Shown in pieces: positions 1 to 9,304 of a DNA stretch of 64,000 nt. A program made the translations under genes and the position numbers. Each line of letters begins with the position of its first letter. The first letter of the stretch is position 1. The notes beneath the pieces were generated by a model. The model was not told the origin of the DNA. It saw only the letters and a program-made list of their open reading frames with translations, and did not search any database. Source of the stretch: Kitagawia praeruptora (lineage: Eukaryota > Streptophyta > Magnoliopsida > Apiales > Apiaceae); assembly GCA_037693485.1 (NCBI GenBank), contig CM075350.1:128834001-128898000 (forward strand), given 5' to 3'.

Positions 1-172
1 CCTAACTTTTTTCCAGAATAAGTAACTTTTTTTAAAAAATTAAGATTTCCCAAACGGGCCCAGTGAATTTGGTTGTATGGTGAACAGAAGTTTAATAAAA
101 ATATGTATTTTACTACATAATTCATGCTTCATGCTTTTTAAGTGAGTCGATCCTTCTTCTTCTTCATTTAAT

Positions 173-430
173 TACTCCCTCCGTCCCACTAATTTTGTCA
201 CTTGACCAAATTTTGGTCAATTTGACCAATTTTGTAATAAGAATTACTTATATTATATGACAATTATATTTTTAAAAAAAATTATTATCACAAAGTACAC
301 TTATCATATTACAATATCCAACTTTTAAATTTATGAAAGCATAAATAATTAAATTATTATTTAAGGTCAAAGTTTATCAATTTGACCAAGAAAGTCAAAT
401 GAGGACAAAATAAGTGGGACGGAGGGAGTA
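173..430. mobile_element. Stowaway-like MITE
   Basis: The element begins TACTCCCTCCGTCCCACT and ends with the inverse, GTGGGACGGAGGGAGTA, with TA at both ends as the target duplication. It is about 258 bp, AT-rich inside and has no coding capacity, which is typical of Stowaway (Tc1/mariner-derived) MITEs. Confidence 0.85.
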
Positions 431-1621
431 TTTTTTTTACTCACATTAAAGCACTTATATGAACTTTTTTATATGTATGATCAAAGTGTTATTCGAAGAC
501 TTTCTTGATACCTCCTTAAACCAATTGCATTTTATTATATATATTTAAAAAAATTTATCACACTCTTATCTAAAATCTTATAATAAATGAATCACAAAAC
601 AAAAAAATTTATAAGAATTATTAGTTGGATAGAACACTCTGATACTTAAAATAGTAATAAATTTCAAATTTAAAATTGTAAAATATGCTTAATGGTGAAA
701 AGTGTTCTATTTCATATCCACTAATGAAGTACTTGGAGTGACGCTATTGTATATTCAAACTTTCTCTATATTATTATAATATATCAAAATTAATAATATT
801 CAACTAAAATTGTTGGGTCAAGATATTAACTACAATATAAATTTAATATTCAAAATTAAAAAATTAATAAAATAATGAAATTTAACTTAGCAATACTTAT
901 ATTAGCCGACTCCACTTGAGCATTCTTGATTTCAATTGTAAATTATTCAAAAAAAATTATAAGTTATTCAATAAAAGTGGAAGTTTGTTAAAAAAAATTA
1001 AGAAAAAAGATTTAACATATAAATAAATTTGAAATATTTATTTTTATTAAAACCATATTAAGACTGGGCTAATACCAGGAGATGTCACTTGTGATCACTC
1101 ACGTTGGTGTACTTCACGTAGGGCATGTCACTCTGTTTGATAAACTTCTCGTGTTCGAAACCTCTGCAAAGACCGTGCAACTTCTTTTTCTTAGATTGGT
1201 ACAGAATTAATATTTAGAAAATAAAGGATGAGCCAGGGATCGATGTCCAAACCTAGTCCAGGAGCAATCATGCGCCACATTTTCAGGAAATGAGTGAATA
1301 AGAAAATAAAGAAACTATTTTCAATGTTTTTTAGACCGCCACCTCACATGTCCGATCTCCTGCTATTAGTATATATATAGATATGTATGACTATTGACTA
1401 CTAAGATTAATGTTTGTTTGTTGCATAAAACTTATTAGCAATTTGTATGATTACTAAGATTAATGTTTGTTTGGTACACGAAATTTATTAGCCGATAACT
1501 CGTACGAAGTACGGACACACAATTCAACACGAGTTGGGATTAAAATATTAATGTATATTCTTGTTTAATTTGTTTAATGTGAAAATTTATGTTTTATTAT
1601 CATGCAATAGTACCAAACACT
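431..1621. other. AT-rich intergenic stretch, no gene seen
   Basis: No credible ORF, RNA gene or complete element was recognised. The sequence is mostly short A/T runs, with a slightly less AT-rich patch near 1060-1280. Confidence 0.6.
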
Positions 1622-1890
1622 ATCTAATTACGTAGTTATGGGAAATCAAATCCGAATTGAGGTAAAAAAAAAAATTAAAGTAAATTAATCTTGTATAATT
1701 ATGTAGTTGCAAGGGATCGAACCCGAGATGAATCTAAAAAAAATTAAAGTAAATAAATTATGTATAATTATGTAATTATAAGAAATCGAACCCGAGGTGA
1801 AGCTAAAGAAATTAAAATAAATAATTCTTATATAATTATGTAGTTGCAAGGATTCGAACCCGGGTTCAGTGATAACTAAATTTGGTATTT
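1622..1890. repeat. Four imperfect ~68-bp tandem units with B-box-like motif
   Basis: Four successive units share a frame of ATTATGTAGTT, then a GATCGAACCCGAG-type core, then an A-rich tail with AAAGTAAAT. On the minus strand the last core reads GGGTTCGAATCC, which fits the RNA polymerase III B-box consensus. No tRNA cloverleaf or A box could be made, so this is a tandem repeat with tRNA-like motifs and not a tRNA gene. Confidence 0.6.
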
Positions 1891-2277
1891 TGGTATTATT
1901 GCGCGCCGTTAAAAGTTAAAACATGATTTTTCACATTAATAAATAGTAGAGTTAATTACACTTTACATCCCCTACCTTTACTCTATATTCAATCATGTAT
2001 ACATAGTTTCATAAATTACATTTTACATCCCCTAACTTTAAATAATATGTTGAATCACAACCCCTTCTACGTTTTTTATATAAAAAAACTGCTTTTAACA
2101 AATATATTGACAAATATGATATTAAATTGTTGTAGTGATTATATAAATTTTAGAATTTAAACATGTCATTAATTTCACACTTTTGAAAATTTTAAATTAT
2201 AATTTAATATTATTTTTTAACCATTAATTAATAATAATATATTTATATAAATTTGAACTAACCAGATTCTAATTAAG

Positions 2278-2310
2278 CTAGATTATAGCCCGTGATATGC
2301 ACACGGTAAT
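2278..2310 (-). mobile_element. Helitron-like 3' terminus
   Basis: On the minus strand a short hairpin (CCGTG, loop, CACGG) is followed about ten bases later by CTAG, the CTRR-type end of plant Helitrons. The same terminal arrangement is seen at 19281. The matching 5' end would lie to the right. A TCTATAT-rich stretch near 6905-6930 is a weak candidate. Confidence 0.5.
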
Positions 2311-2650
2311 TTAAATTTAAATTTCATAATAATTATGATATATAATAGAGCTTTTTTCATAAATAAATAGGAAAAAGTAAATTTTTGCAATTTTACTTTT
2401 GTTAAGAAAAGCTATTTGCAATTTTACTATACTAAGTTTCAAAATTGCAAAAATACTAACCCTAACCCTTCCCCCCTTCCCTCCTCTTTTATAATCAGCC
2501 GTTTGTGTCCTTTTTTTTTTTTTAAGGTGGGATGCTATTTTTGTGGATTTGGGTTGCATGGCCCCGCAGGGGCAACCACTTTCAACTGAACATGCAACTA
2601 AATTTCTGATTTCATGTTCCATTTTTCAAAAGTGATTTTCGACCTCATTT

Positions 2651-2755
2651 AGTGTTGCCCCATCTGGCGACTGTAAGTCTCCAACTAGCTCTTCTAACCT
2701 TGAGATTCGATCTCCCTGTGTTTGACCAACCATGGTGATGAAACCTAGGCTCTGA
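2651..2755 (-). pseudogene. Inverted start of a retrotransposon gag with half of its primer site
   Basis: Read on the minus strand, TCAGAGCC (2748-2755), the second half of a tRNA-Met primer site, is followed by an ATG at 2733 and a short open frame beginning MVGQTQGDRISRLEEL, a common start for Ty3/gypsy-type gag. The rest of the gag lies immediately to the right but on the plus strand, so an inversion separates them. The piece is non-functional as it stands. Confidence 0.5.
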
Positions 2756-2760
2756 TGACA

Positions 2761-3545
2761 AAGAGGCGGGGAGGCCAGGTATTCAGACATGGGATGTCTT
2801 GAAGAAGGAACTCAAGGATCAGTTCTGGCCTAAAAATGCTAGCTGGATTGCAAGGGAGAGTCTGAGGCACTTGAGGCAGACGAGTACTGTGAGGGAATAT
2901 GTGAAGAAATTCACATCTCTGTTGCTGGATATTCGGGATATGGCTGAGGCAGACAAGCTGTTCAACTTTGTCTCTGGACTCAAGGCAGACGCACAGGCTG
3001 AGCTTCGCTGAAGGGATGTCAAGGACTTGACAACGGCAATTGTTGTAGCTGATATCTTGGGTGACTACAAGGTTGATGATTCTTCATCTGAGGATAGTGA
3101 CAAAAGTCTTACAGAGAAGAAGAGGGTCAGGAAAGAGAAAAGGAGGAACAGGGAAAATGTCGAAGGAAGCCAAGGGAAATTCGAGAAGAGTGGAAAGTCA
3201 AATGATACAAAGGGTTGTTTCATTTGTGGAGGGCCACACTTCAAGAGGGAATGTCCAAAGAAAAAGGACAAGGAAAAGGTGAATGCACTGGTGGTGAATG
3301 AGGGATTAAGGGAGGAAGTGGGAAGGTTGTCTCCCTTACGCTTGATTAATGTAATGCAGGTGACGGACAATGACAAAAAGTGCGCCGGGACAGCAAATCA
3401 AGGGATGGATGGTGCTAATCCTTATCTCAAAGCACTAATGAGTAAGGGGAGTCCAAGAAAAGGGTTGGCCAAAGGAGAGGGGGAAAGACCTCCAAGTGAG
3501 TCAAGTTCGGGCCCAGGAAAGGGGCCACGCATTGGGCAACACTAA
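2761..3545 (+). pseudogene. Gag fragment of a gag-only LTR element, stop inside
   Basis: The reading frame from about 2785 encodes a retrotransposon gag core (WPKNASWIARESLRHLRQ region), then a lysine-rich linker and a zinc knuckle, CFICGGPHFKREC, of CX2CX4HX4C type near 3216-3255. An in-frame TGA at 3009-3011 splits it into 70- and 172-residue pieces in the same frame. No protease, integrase or reverse transcriptase follows before the LTR, so the parent was probably a non-autonomous gag-only (TR-GAG or LARD type) element, likely Ty3/gypsy-derived. Copy 2 carries TTG in place of TGG at the codon holding base 2827. Confidence 0.7.
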
Positions 3546-3991
3546 TCAATGGCGGGCGTGTAGGCGCAGCGCGTCTACACGAGTCATCCATGAGCCACAT
3601 ATGGGTGACAAGGGCATCAGAATGGTGGCAACAAAGGGACTTGTTCATGATGGCAAAGGGTTGGATCAGGGGCGGTGTGACAATGGCCAGGGATCGGTAC
3701 AACCAAAAAGGGAGAACCAAGGGATCTTGGTGAGGGGCAATCAAATGACAACGGCAGGAAAGGGGGTATTGTGCAAGTACAAGGCGCAAAGGTGGTGCTA
3801 GTCACAAGCACAAGGTACAAGGGCACATACTAGGACGTGCAAGGCATGGGGCGAGGTGCATGGGTGTTGGCACGAGGCACCGGGTGCAGTCGCAAGATGC
3901 AAGGAGCAAACCGAAAGGGCTGCTAGTCGTTGGGTATTTGGAAGCTGAATGCACTTGATGAGGACATCAAGCTCTTCAAGTGGGGGTGATT
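3546..3991 (+). other. Non-coding internal region and polypurine tract of the gag-only element
   Basis: G-rich, repetitive sequence (AAGG, GGCA and CAAGGCA motifs) lies between gag and the LTR with no convincing ORF. It ends in AAGTGGGGGTGATT directly before the LTR, a plausible polypurine tract. Confidence 0.5.
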
Positions 3992-5059
3992 TGTTACGAG
4001 TCTGAGGGTAGATGCTCATGATTGGGTTTGGGTTGAGGGCCCTGTGCGCCAAGTGAGCACCAAGGCGCGGGGTGGAGGCACAAAGTTATTAAAAGAAAAT
4101 GGGCGGAGCACCCAAGGACCATGTAAACAAAGGTTAGGCCAGGAGTGCACATGGAATATGAGCACAAGGCACCAAGTGGCAGACTTGGGGGACTTGATGA
4201 TGCTAGGGCGCTAAGTGGCAAACTTAGGGGTTGAGGTGAAGTTGGGCGCTTGGGACACTTATACAGATTGGGGCATGTCAAAGGCATGGAGCAGGTCAAC
4301 ATGGGCCAAGGTTGAAGCATGATGCAGGCATGACATGGGTTCAAAGTGCAAAGTGGATTTGGGCCTTCGCATATGGATGGGCCTTGCTTCTAGAGAGTTG
4401 GAGAACATTCTAGAAGGGAGATCAGGGTTTGTGATTCACTATCTTTGGAGATCATTCTAGAGGAATCAATTAAGGATTGCAATCTTCTGCAGGAAGGGAA
4501 AGTCTATCAGAGTCAAAGATATGATCAGGGTAGATCTTCTATGGAAGGAAAGGCAATCAGGATGATTGAGCATATCTTGAAGATCTCAGGCAAAGATGGA
4601 AAGTAGGGTTGGGCTTAGCCTAGCCCAAAGCCCGTAAAGCTACCTATATAAGGAGGAGCTTCTTCATTCTCATTCATTCATTCATTCATACACAAAGGGA
4701 GCATCAGAGAGGGAGAGCACTAGAATAGTTCTGAGTGTGAGAGCTGTTGTAGTGAGGATTTTTGTAAGCACTCTTCGTGGGAAGAGCTAGCAACTAGAAG
4801 GTAGATAGCCAAAACATTGTAAGGCATCAGGCCTAAGTTGTTAGGGTCCTTTTTGAGGTAATAAAAAGGTTGGGGAAACCCGTAAATCGTGTGTCTCTTT
4901 CCATTCGAAGTATCTTGTGCTACTAACCATCTTGCAGGTACTCGAGACCCATTTGGCCAAGGGGGCACCAAGGGTATTGGTGGGCACCAAGGGTTTTGGT
5001 GGGAATCACGAAGGCGAAAAATTAGTCGTTGGTTGGCGCTTCCGTAAACCTCCGTGACA
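3992..5059 (+). mobile_element. LTR of the gag-only element
   Basis: The LTR starts TGTTACG next to the polypurine tract and ends CCGTGACA, giving TG...CA ends with short imperfect inverted termini. The length is 1068 bp. A TATA-like CTACCTATATAAGG at 4639-4652 and an AATAAAAAG poly(A)-like signal near 4860 lie inside. It is followed by GTTGGTAT, the first half of a primer site, so this copy is followed by what normally follows a 5' LTR. Confidence 0.65.
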
Positions 5060-5063
5060 GTTG

Positions 5064-5064
5064 G

Positions 5065-5091
<27 letters not shown>
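5064..5091. repeat. (TA)n microsatellite
   Basis: An uninterrupted TA run sits where the remaining half of the primer site should be. It is one TA unit longer in copy 2 (near 53284). Confidence 0.9.
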
Positions 5092-5095
<4 letters not shown>

Positions 5096-5099
5096 GTCC

Positions 5100-6090
5100 A
5101 AAAATGAGGTCGAAAATCACTTTTGAAAAATGGAACATGAAATCAGAAATTTAGTTGCATGTTCAGTTGAAAGTGGTTGCCCCTGCGGGGCCATGCAACC
5201 CAAATCAGCAACTGAATGCAACCCAAATCAGCAACTGAATGTAACTTTTTTTTTAAGGTGGGATTCTATTTTGGTAGATTTGGGTTACATGGCCCCGCAG
5301 GGGCAACCACTTTCAACTGAATGCAACCACTTTCAACAAGTTGAATATGGTTGCATCTGGTTGAATATTGCCCCTGGGGGGGCCTTGCAACCCAAATCAG
5401 CAACTGAATGCAACTTTTTTTTTAAGGTGGGATTATATTTTGGTGGATTTGGGTTGCATGGCCCCGCAGGGGTAACCACTTTCAACAAGTTGAATATGGT
5501 TGCATTTGGTTGAATATTGCCCCTGGCGGGGCCTTGCAACCCAAATCAGCAACTGAATGCAACTTTTTTTTTTAAGGTGGGATTCTATTTTGGTGGATTT
5601 GGGTTGCATGGCCCCGCAGGGGCAACCACTTTCAACAAGTTGATTGTGGTTGCATTTGGTTGAATATTGCCCCTGGCGGGGCATTGCAACCCAAATCCAC
5701 CAAAATCATCCCACCTTAAAAAAAAGTTGCATGTGGGGTTGCATTTGTTGAATGTGGTTGAATGTGGTTGCATTCAGTTGAATATGGCCCCTGGCGGGGC
5801 CTTGCAACCCAAATCCACCAAAATCATCCCACCTTAAAAAAAGTTGCATGTGGTTGCATTCAGTTGCTGATTTGGGTTGCATGGCCCGCAGGGGCAACCA
5901 CTTTCAACTGAACATGCAACTAAATTTCTGATTTCATGTTCCATTTTTCAATTGCCATTTTCGACCTCATTTTTGGACTCTATTGAAAAATGGAACATGA
6001 AATCAGTAATTTAGTTGCATGTTCAGTTGAAAGTGGTTGCCCCTGCGGGGCCATACAACCAAAATCCACCAAAATAGCATCCCATCTTAA
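5100..6090. repeat. Array of palindromic GC-core repeats
   Basis: About ten copies of the self-complementary core GCCCCGCAGGGGC or its variant GCCCCTGGCGGGGC occur here, each flanked by TTTGGGTTGCATG, CAACCACTTTCAAC, AACTGAATGCAAC and poly-T/AAGGTGGGAT modules. Direct units recur at about 5256, 5424 and 5574. Inverted units lie at about 5690, 5810 and 6057. It is built from repeated copies of the composite element's own arm, and short ORFs across it are by-products. Confidence 0.8.
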
Positions 6091-6349
6091 AAAAAAAAAG
6101 GACACAAACGGGTGAAACTGACGGCACATGGAGGGCACATGGGGGAGGGGGGAAGGGTTGACCTAATTTGTAGTATTTTTGCAATTTTGAAACTTAGTAT
6201 AGTAAAATTGCAATTAATTCAAAGAGATAGTATATTTGCAAATAGAAACTTTAAACATAGTATTTTTGGTAAATATCCTATATAATATTAACAATTAAAT
6301 AAAGAAAATAAATTTATATTTAAGATCAAATAAATTAATATTGAAAGAA

Positions 6350-6547
6350 GGGAAATGCTATGTTCCCCAAATTTTTTTCCCAAATTTTTGTCCCAAATGA
6401 CATGGCATGGTGAATAAATGGTAACTTTCCTAATAATAATAATGACCCCGTGCATACATATGTGCCCACAAATTAAAACTCGCCACTTGTCATGCCACGT
6501 CATTTGGTAAAATATTTGGAATTTTTTTTTGGAACCTAGCACTACTC
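6350..6547. mobile_element. MITE with 9-bp target duplication (Mutator-like)
   Basis: TTGAAAGAA occurs on both sides (6341-6349 and 6548-6556). The ends are imperfect inverted repeats, GGGAAATGCTATGTTCC against AGTAGTGCTAGGTTCC. It is 198 bp with no coding capacity. The inner sequence (CAAATGACATGGCATG and CATGCCACGTCATTTG) is also inverted. The same ATGCTA-type terminus is found at 8952 and 17062. Confidence 0.75.
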
Positions 6548-6989
6548 TTGAAAGAAATAATATTAATAAAATATTATTTTTCTATATTATTACAAATGCA
6601 ATCAAAGATAAGATTATTTAGATTTTCTATATATGATAATATGTATTAATAAGCTTACCAAAATTAAAAGATTTATTCAAATTCTCGTTAATAATCTTAG
6701 CATAAATATTAAGGGAATATATTAATAGTATTTAAATTTGTATACAAATTTTATTTAGTTAATAATGGATCAAATAATGAATGTGGATCTTTTCCAAACG
6801 CAATATGGATACCAAACCTAAAAATGAATTATCTAGTTAAAATCAATACAAAATTTTGTTCAAACCGATACCAAACGTAAGGGATATCCACTAATTTATA
6901 ATATATATAGATATAGATATATAGATTTAGATATAGATAAGTTATTAAGTTGTGAATACTATGATATACGAGAAAGGAATGGTAATCTG

Positions 6990-7645
6990 CCATGGATGAT
7001 GAAGTTCATGCCTTGTTCAAAAATGGAACTTGGGATCTCGTACCAAAACCAGAGGATGTGCAACCTGTTTCATGTAAATGGGTTTACAAAATTAAAAGAA
7101 AAACAGATGGGAGTGTTGACTGGTACAAAGCACTGCTAGTGGCACATGGATTTTCCCAGAAATATGGGGAAGATTATGAGGAGACTTGTCCGATTGCAAA
7201 AATGACATCACTTCGTTTGGTGTTAGCATTGGCAGCAAGTAATGATTGGAAATTATGGCACCTTGACGTAAAAAATACTTTTCTTTGCGGAGAACTTAAT
7301 AAGGACATATTACATATACATGGAGCAGCCGCCTGGTTATATTTCGAAGCAGCATCGTGATTATGTATGCAAGTTGAGAAAAGCCATGTACGGGCTTAAG
7401 CAGGCGTCGCGAGCATGGAACGGAATGTGGTGGTTCTTTTGTATGTGGATGAATTAATAATAACGGGTAATGATGATAATGAAGTGGCCAAATTGCAAGA
7501 AGAGCTTTCAATCAGGTTTGATATGAAGCGGCTAGGACACTTAAGTCATTTTGTTGGTCTTGATGTCGAGAACATGGAAGGCGGAATATTTGCAACGCAG
7601 AAAACCTATGCTGAAACTTGTTCAGAGGTTTGGAATCAAGGAAAA
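6990..7645 (+). pseudogene. Ty1/copia reverse transcriptase fragment
   Basis: The first frame gives a copia RT start (NGTWDLVPKP, CKWVYKIKRKTDGS, KALLVAHGFSQKYGEDYEET, HLDVKNTFLCGEL). A frame change near 7310 and a deletion after the KQASRAWN region follow. A second frame gives LLYVDELIITGNDD, the YVDD-type box with D-E in place of D-D. It ends abruptly at the element A LTR. Upstream gag, protease and integrase are absent, so this is a dead fragment into which the next element inserted. Confidence 0.85.
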
Positions 7646-7952
7646 TGATGGAATGCATAATATGTTCCATATGTCTCAACAATTTGTCATTTGCCAACTT
7701 GCTAGCCATCTAGTTATTCCCTGCAGGACCACTTCTAAATAAATGTCTTGCCTACCCTTTAGTTATTTAACTCTTTCTGTTATTGTAAGGCTATTGTTGT
7801 CCTTTCATTCTAGTTTGTTATTTGTCCTCATGTGTCATGTTTGTCACCTATATAAATGAGGATAATGTACTGATTCTATTATGAATGAAAGAAACAAGGT
7901 TAGACGTCTCTGTAGTTGATTCTCAAATTTGCATATTTGCTCCATTTGTCCA
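7646..7952 (+). mobile_element. 5' LTR of copia element A
   Basis: The LTR runs from TGATGGAATGCA to TTTGTCCA, just before a perfect primer site. It contains a TATA box (CACCTATATAAATGAGG, near 7848) and the typical TCAAATTT leader. The left boundary is inferred from where RT homology stops and is uncertain by a few bases. No matching 3' LTR is seen. Confidence 0.65.
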
Positions 7953-7954
7953 TA

Positions 7955-7967
7955 TGGTATCAGAGCC
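7955..7967 (+). other. Primer binding site, initiator tRNA-Met
   Basis: TGGTATCAGAGCC is the standard Ty1/copia primer binding site, two bases after the LTR end. It defines element A as plus-strand. Confidence 0.9.
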
Positions 7968-8091
7968 TATCACATGCTTATCTGTTTTTTTTAGAATCAA
8001 CATAGTGTTTTGTCAACTATCTCATTCATCCTTTCCACATCTATTTTTTACTTTTCAGATCTGAGAAAGTTAGAGCCTTTCGTTTACAAAA

Positions 8092-9003
8092 ATGGCGAAT
8101 GGTACAAGATTTACATTTGCGGATATGCAAAATCCGTTATTTATACATCCTTCAGATGGACCTTTATCTGTAAGCGTCTCCAAACTTCAAGGAGCTTCAG
8201 ACTACAGAATGTGGAAACGTTCATTTGAGATTCAGCTTTTTGCTAAACGAAAACTCGGGTTCTTGACTGGTTCTGTTCTTAGAGATGCCAATGATGCTGT
8301 TCAAGCTGCTCAATGGGACACTTGCAATGATCTTGTTATTTCCTGGATACACAGCAATGTCTCTGACAGCATCAAGAAATCTATTATGTTTATAAACTCT
8401 GCATCTGAGGTATGGTCTCGTCTTGAGAAACATTTTTTGTTGAGTAATGGCTCTAGGAAATATAAACTTAATAGAGATCTGTTTGCTCTTAAACAAAATA
8501 ACATGAAGTTGAATGAATATTATACTACATTAAGTAGCCTCTGGGAGGAGATTGAGTCGATGAACACACTACCAGTAATCACTACTATAGCTGCAGATGT
8601 AACTGCTTTTATCTCTGCAATTGATAAGAATAAGGCTGAGTCTCGTCTGTTTCAATTTCTGAATGGTCTTGATGATGTATATGCTGCTCTGCGTTCTCAA
8701 CTCTTGATGCAAAACCCACTACCTAATGTTGAAGTTGCCTTTTCTACTCTGCAACAAGAAGAATCTCAAAAAGATTTGTTTACTTTAGCCACTACAGACG
8801 CTGCTGCGATGTTTGGCAAATCTCAGACTGAATACAAAGGGCCTGCTTGTCATGCCTGTGGTCAGAAAAATCACAGTGGCAAAAAGGCGATCTATTCTCC
8901 ACTTGATGCCAATCTGAAATTAAAACACGATGAAGGAGCTCTCTTGCAAAAGGAAAATGCTAGACTTACAGAAACTTTCACAAAAAGTTTTACAGAATGG
9001 TAG
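8092..9003 (+). pseudogene. Element A gag joined to a reverse transcriptase tail
   Basis: ATG at 8092 opens a copia gag (UBN2/Retrotran_gag type; DYRMWKRSFEIQL, SNGSRKYKLNRDLFALKQ and NEYYTTLSSLWEEIESM are characteristic). The zinc knuckle starts (CHACGQKNHSGK) but its last cysteine is missing. The frame then jumps into the region between RT and RNase H (SPLDANLKLKHDEGALLQ), so protease, integrase and most of RT were deleted. The last 17 residues are encoded by a MITE inserted at 8952. With a complete 5' LTR and primer site but no pol, it could at most have been non-autonomous. Confidence 0.8.
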
Positions 9004-9142
9004 GTGTCTTAATTTAATTGGCTATAATTTAATGGGCCCCCTGCATTCACATCAATATCAACCAATAAAGATCAATATTAGTGGAATCCAACTCATTCTG
9101 TGCAAAAATTCTGTAGCCAATTCTGTGCATGTAGCATTACTC
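8952..9142. mobile_element. MITE with 9-bp target duplication (Mutator-like)
   Basis: CTTGCAAAA flanks both sides (8943-8951 and 9143-9151). The ends GGAAAATGCTAGACTTACAG and GAGTAATGCTACATGCACAG (reverse complement of the right end) match at about 16 of 22 positions. It is 191 bp. Removing it restores the RT reading frame, which shows it inserted after the internal deletion or into an intact frame. Confidence 0.75.
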
Positions 9143-9151
9143 CTTGCAAAA

Positions 9152-9304
9152 TCCACAACATTATCATGCTCTTGTCGGTAGTCTTTTGTATGTGAATATT
9201 ACGAGACCAGATATTGCCTTTTCTATTGGCCTTGTTAGCCGTTTTATGCAAGAACCTAGGAAACCACATTTAAAGGCAGCAAGACAAATTTTAAAATATT
9301 TGAG
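9152..9304 (+). pseudogene. Element A reverse transcriptase/RNase H junction fragment
   Basis: The frame downstream of the MITE encodes the well-conserved copia segment NPQHYHALVGSLLYVN, ITRPDIAFSIGLVSRFMQ, PHLKAARQILKYLR. It stops at about 9304, where sequence of a different copia family begins. RNase H and the 3' LTR of element A are absent. Confidence 0.85.

Larger units (their letters stand above)
2366..6265. mobile_element. Mutator-like composite element with long inverted arms
   Basis: The left arm (about 2378-2650) reappears as its reverse complement at about 5940-6215. Both include the tract GCAATTTTACTATACTAAG, a C-rich run, a poly-T/A, the GGCCCCGCAGGGGC core and the CATGTTCCATTTTTCAA end. 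Long inverted arms suggest a Mutator-like (MULE) element. No transposase is present and a clean 9-bp target duplication is not visible. Inside are a rearranged LTR element (2651-5067) and a palindrome array (5100-6090). Confidence 0.55.

Noticed and set aside
1060..1280. Patch with GGTTTCGAACAC on the minus strand, possible SINE
   Set aside because: One B-box-like word without an A box, poly(A) tail or target duplication is too little.
1835..1870. Possible tRNA gene (GATTCGAACCCGGG)
   Set aside because: Only a B-box match; no acceptor stem, anticodon arm or A box could be drawn.
2455..2470. CTAACCCTAACCC, telomere-like
   Set aside because: Two units only, inside a transposon arm. Plant telomeres use TTTAGGG, and the inverted arm near 6150 lacks it.
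3427..4344. Minus-strand Pro/Leu/Cys-rich ORFs of 84-120 codons
   Set aside because: They fall in the purine-rich non-coding part and LTR of the gag-only element and match no family known to me.
5100..6090. CRISPR-like spaced palindromes
   Set aside because: Repeats are in both orientations with repeated, not unique, spacers, and the genome is a plant.
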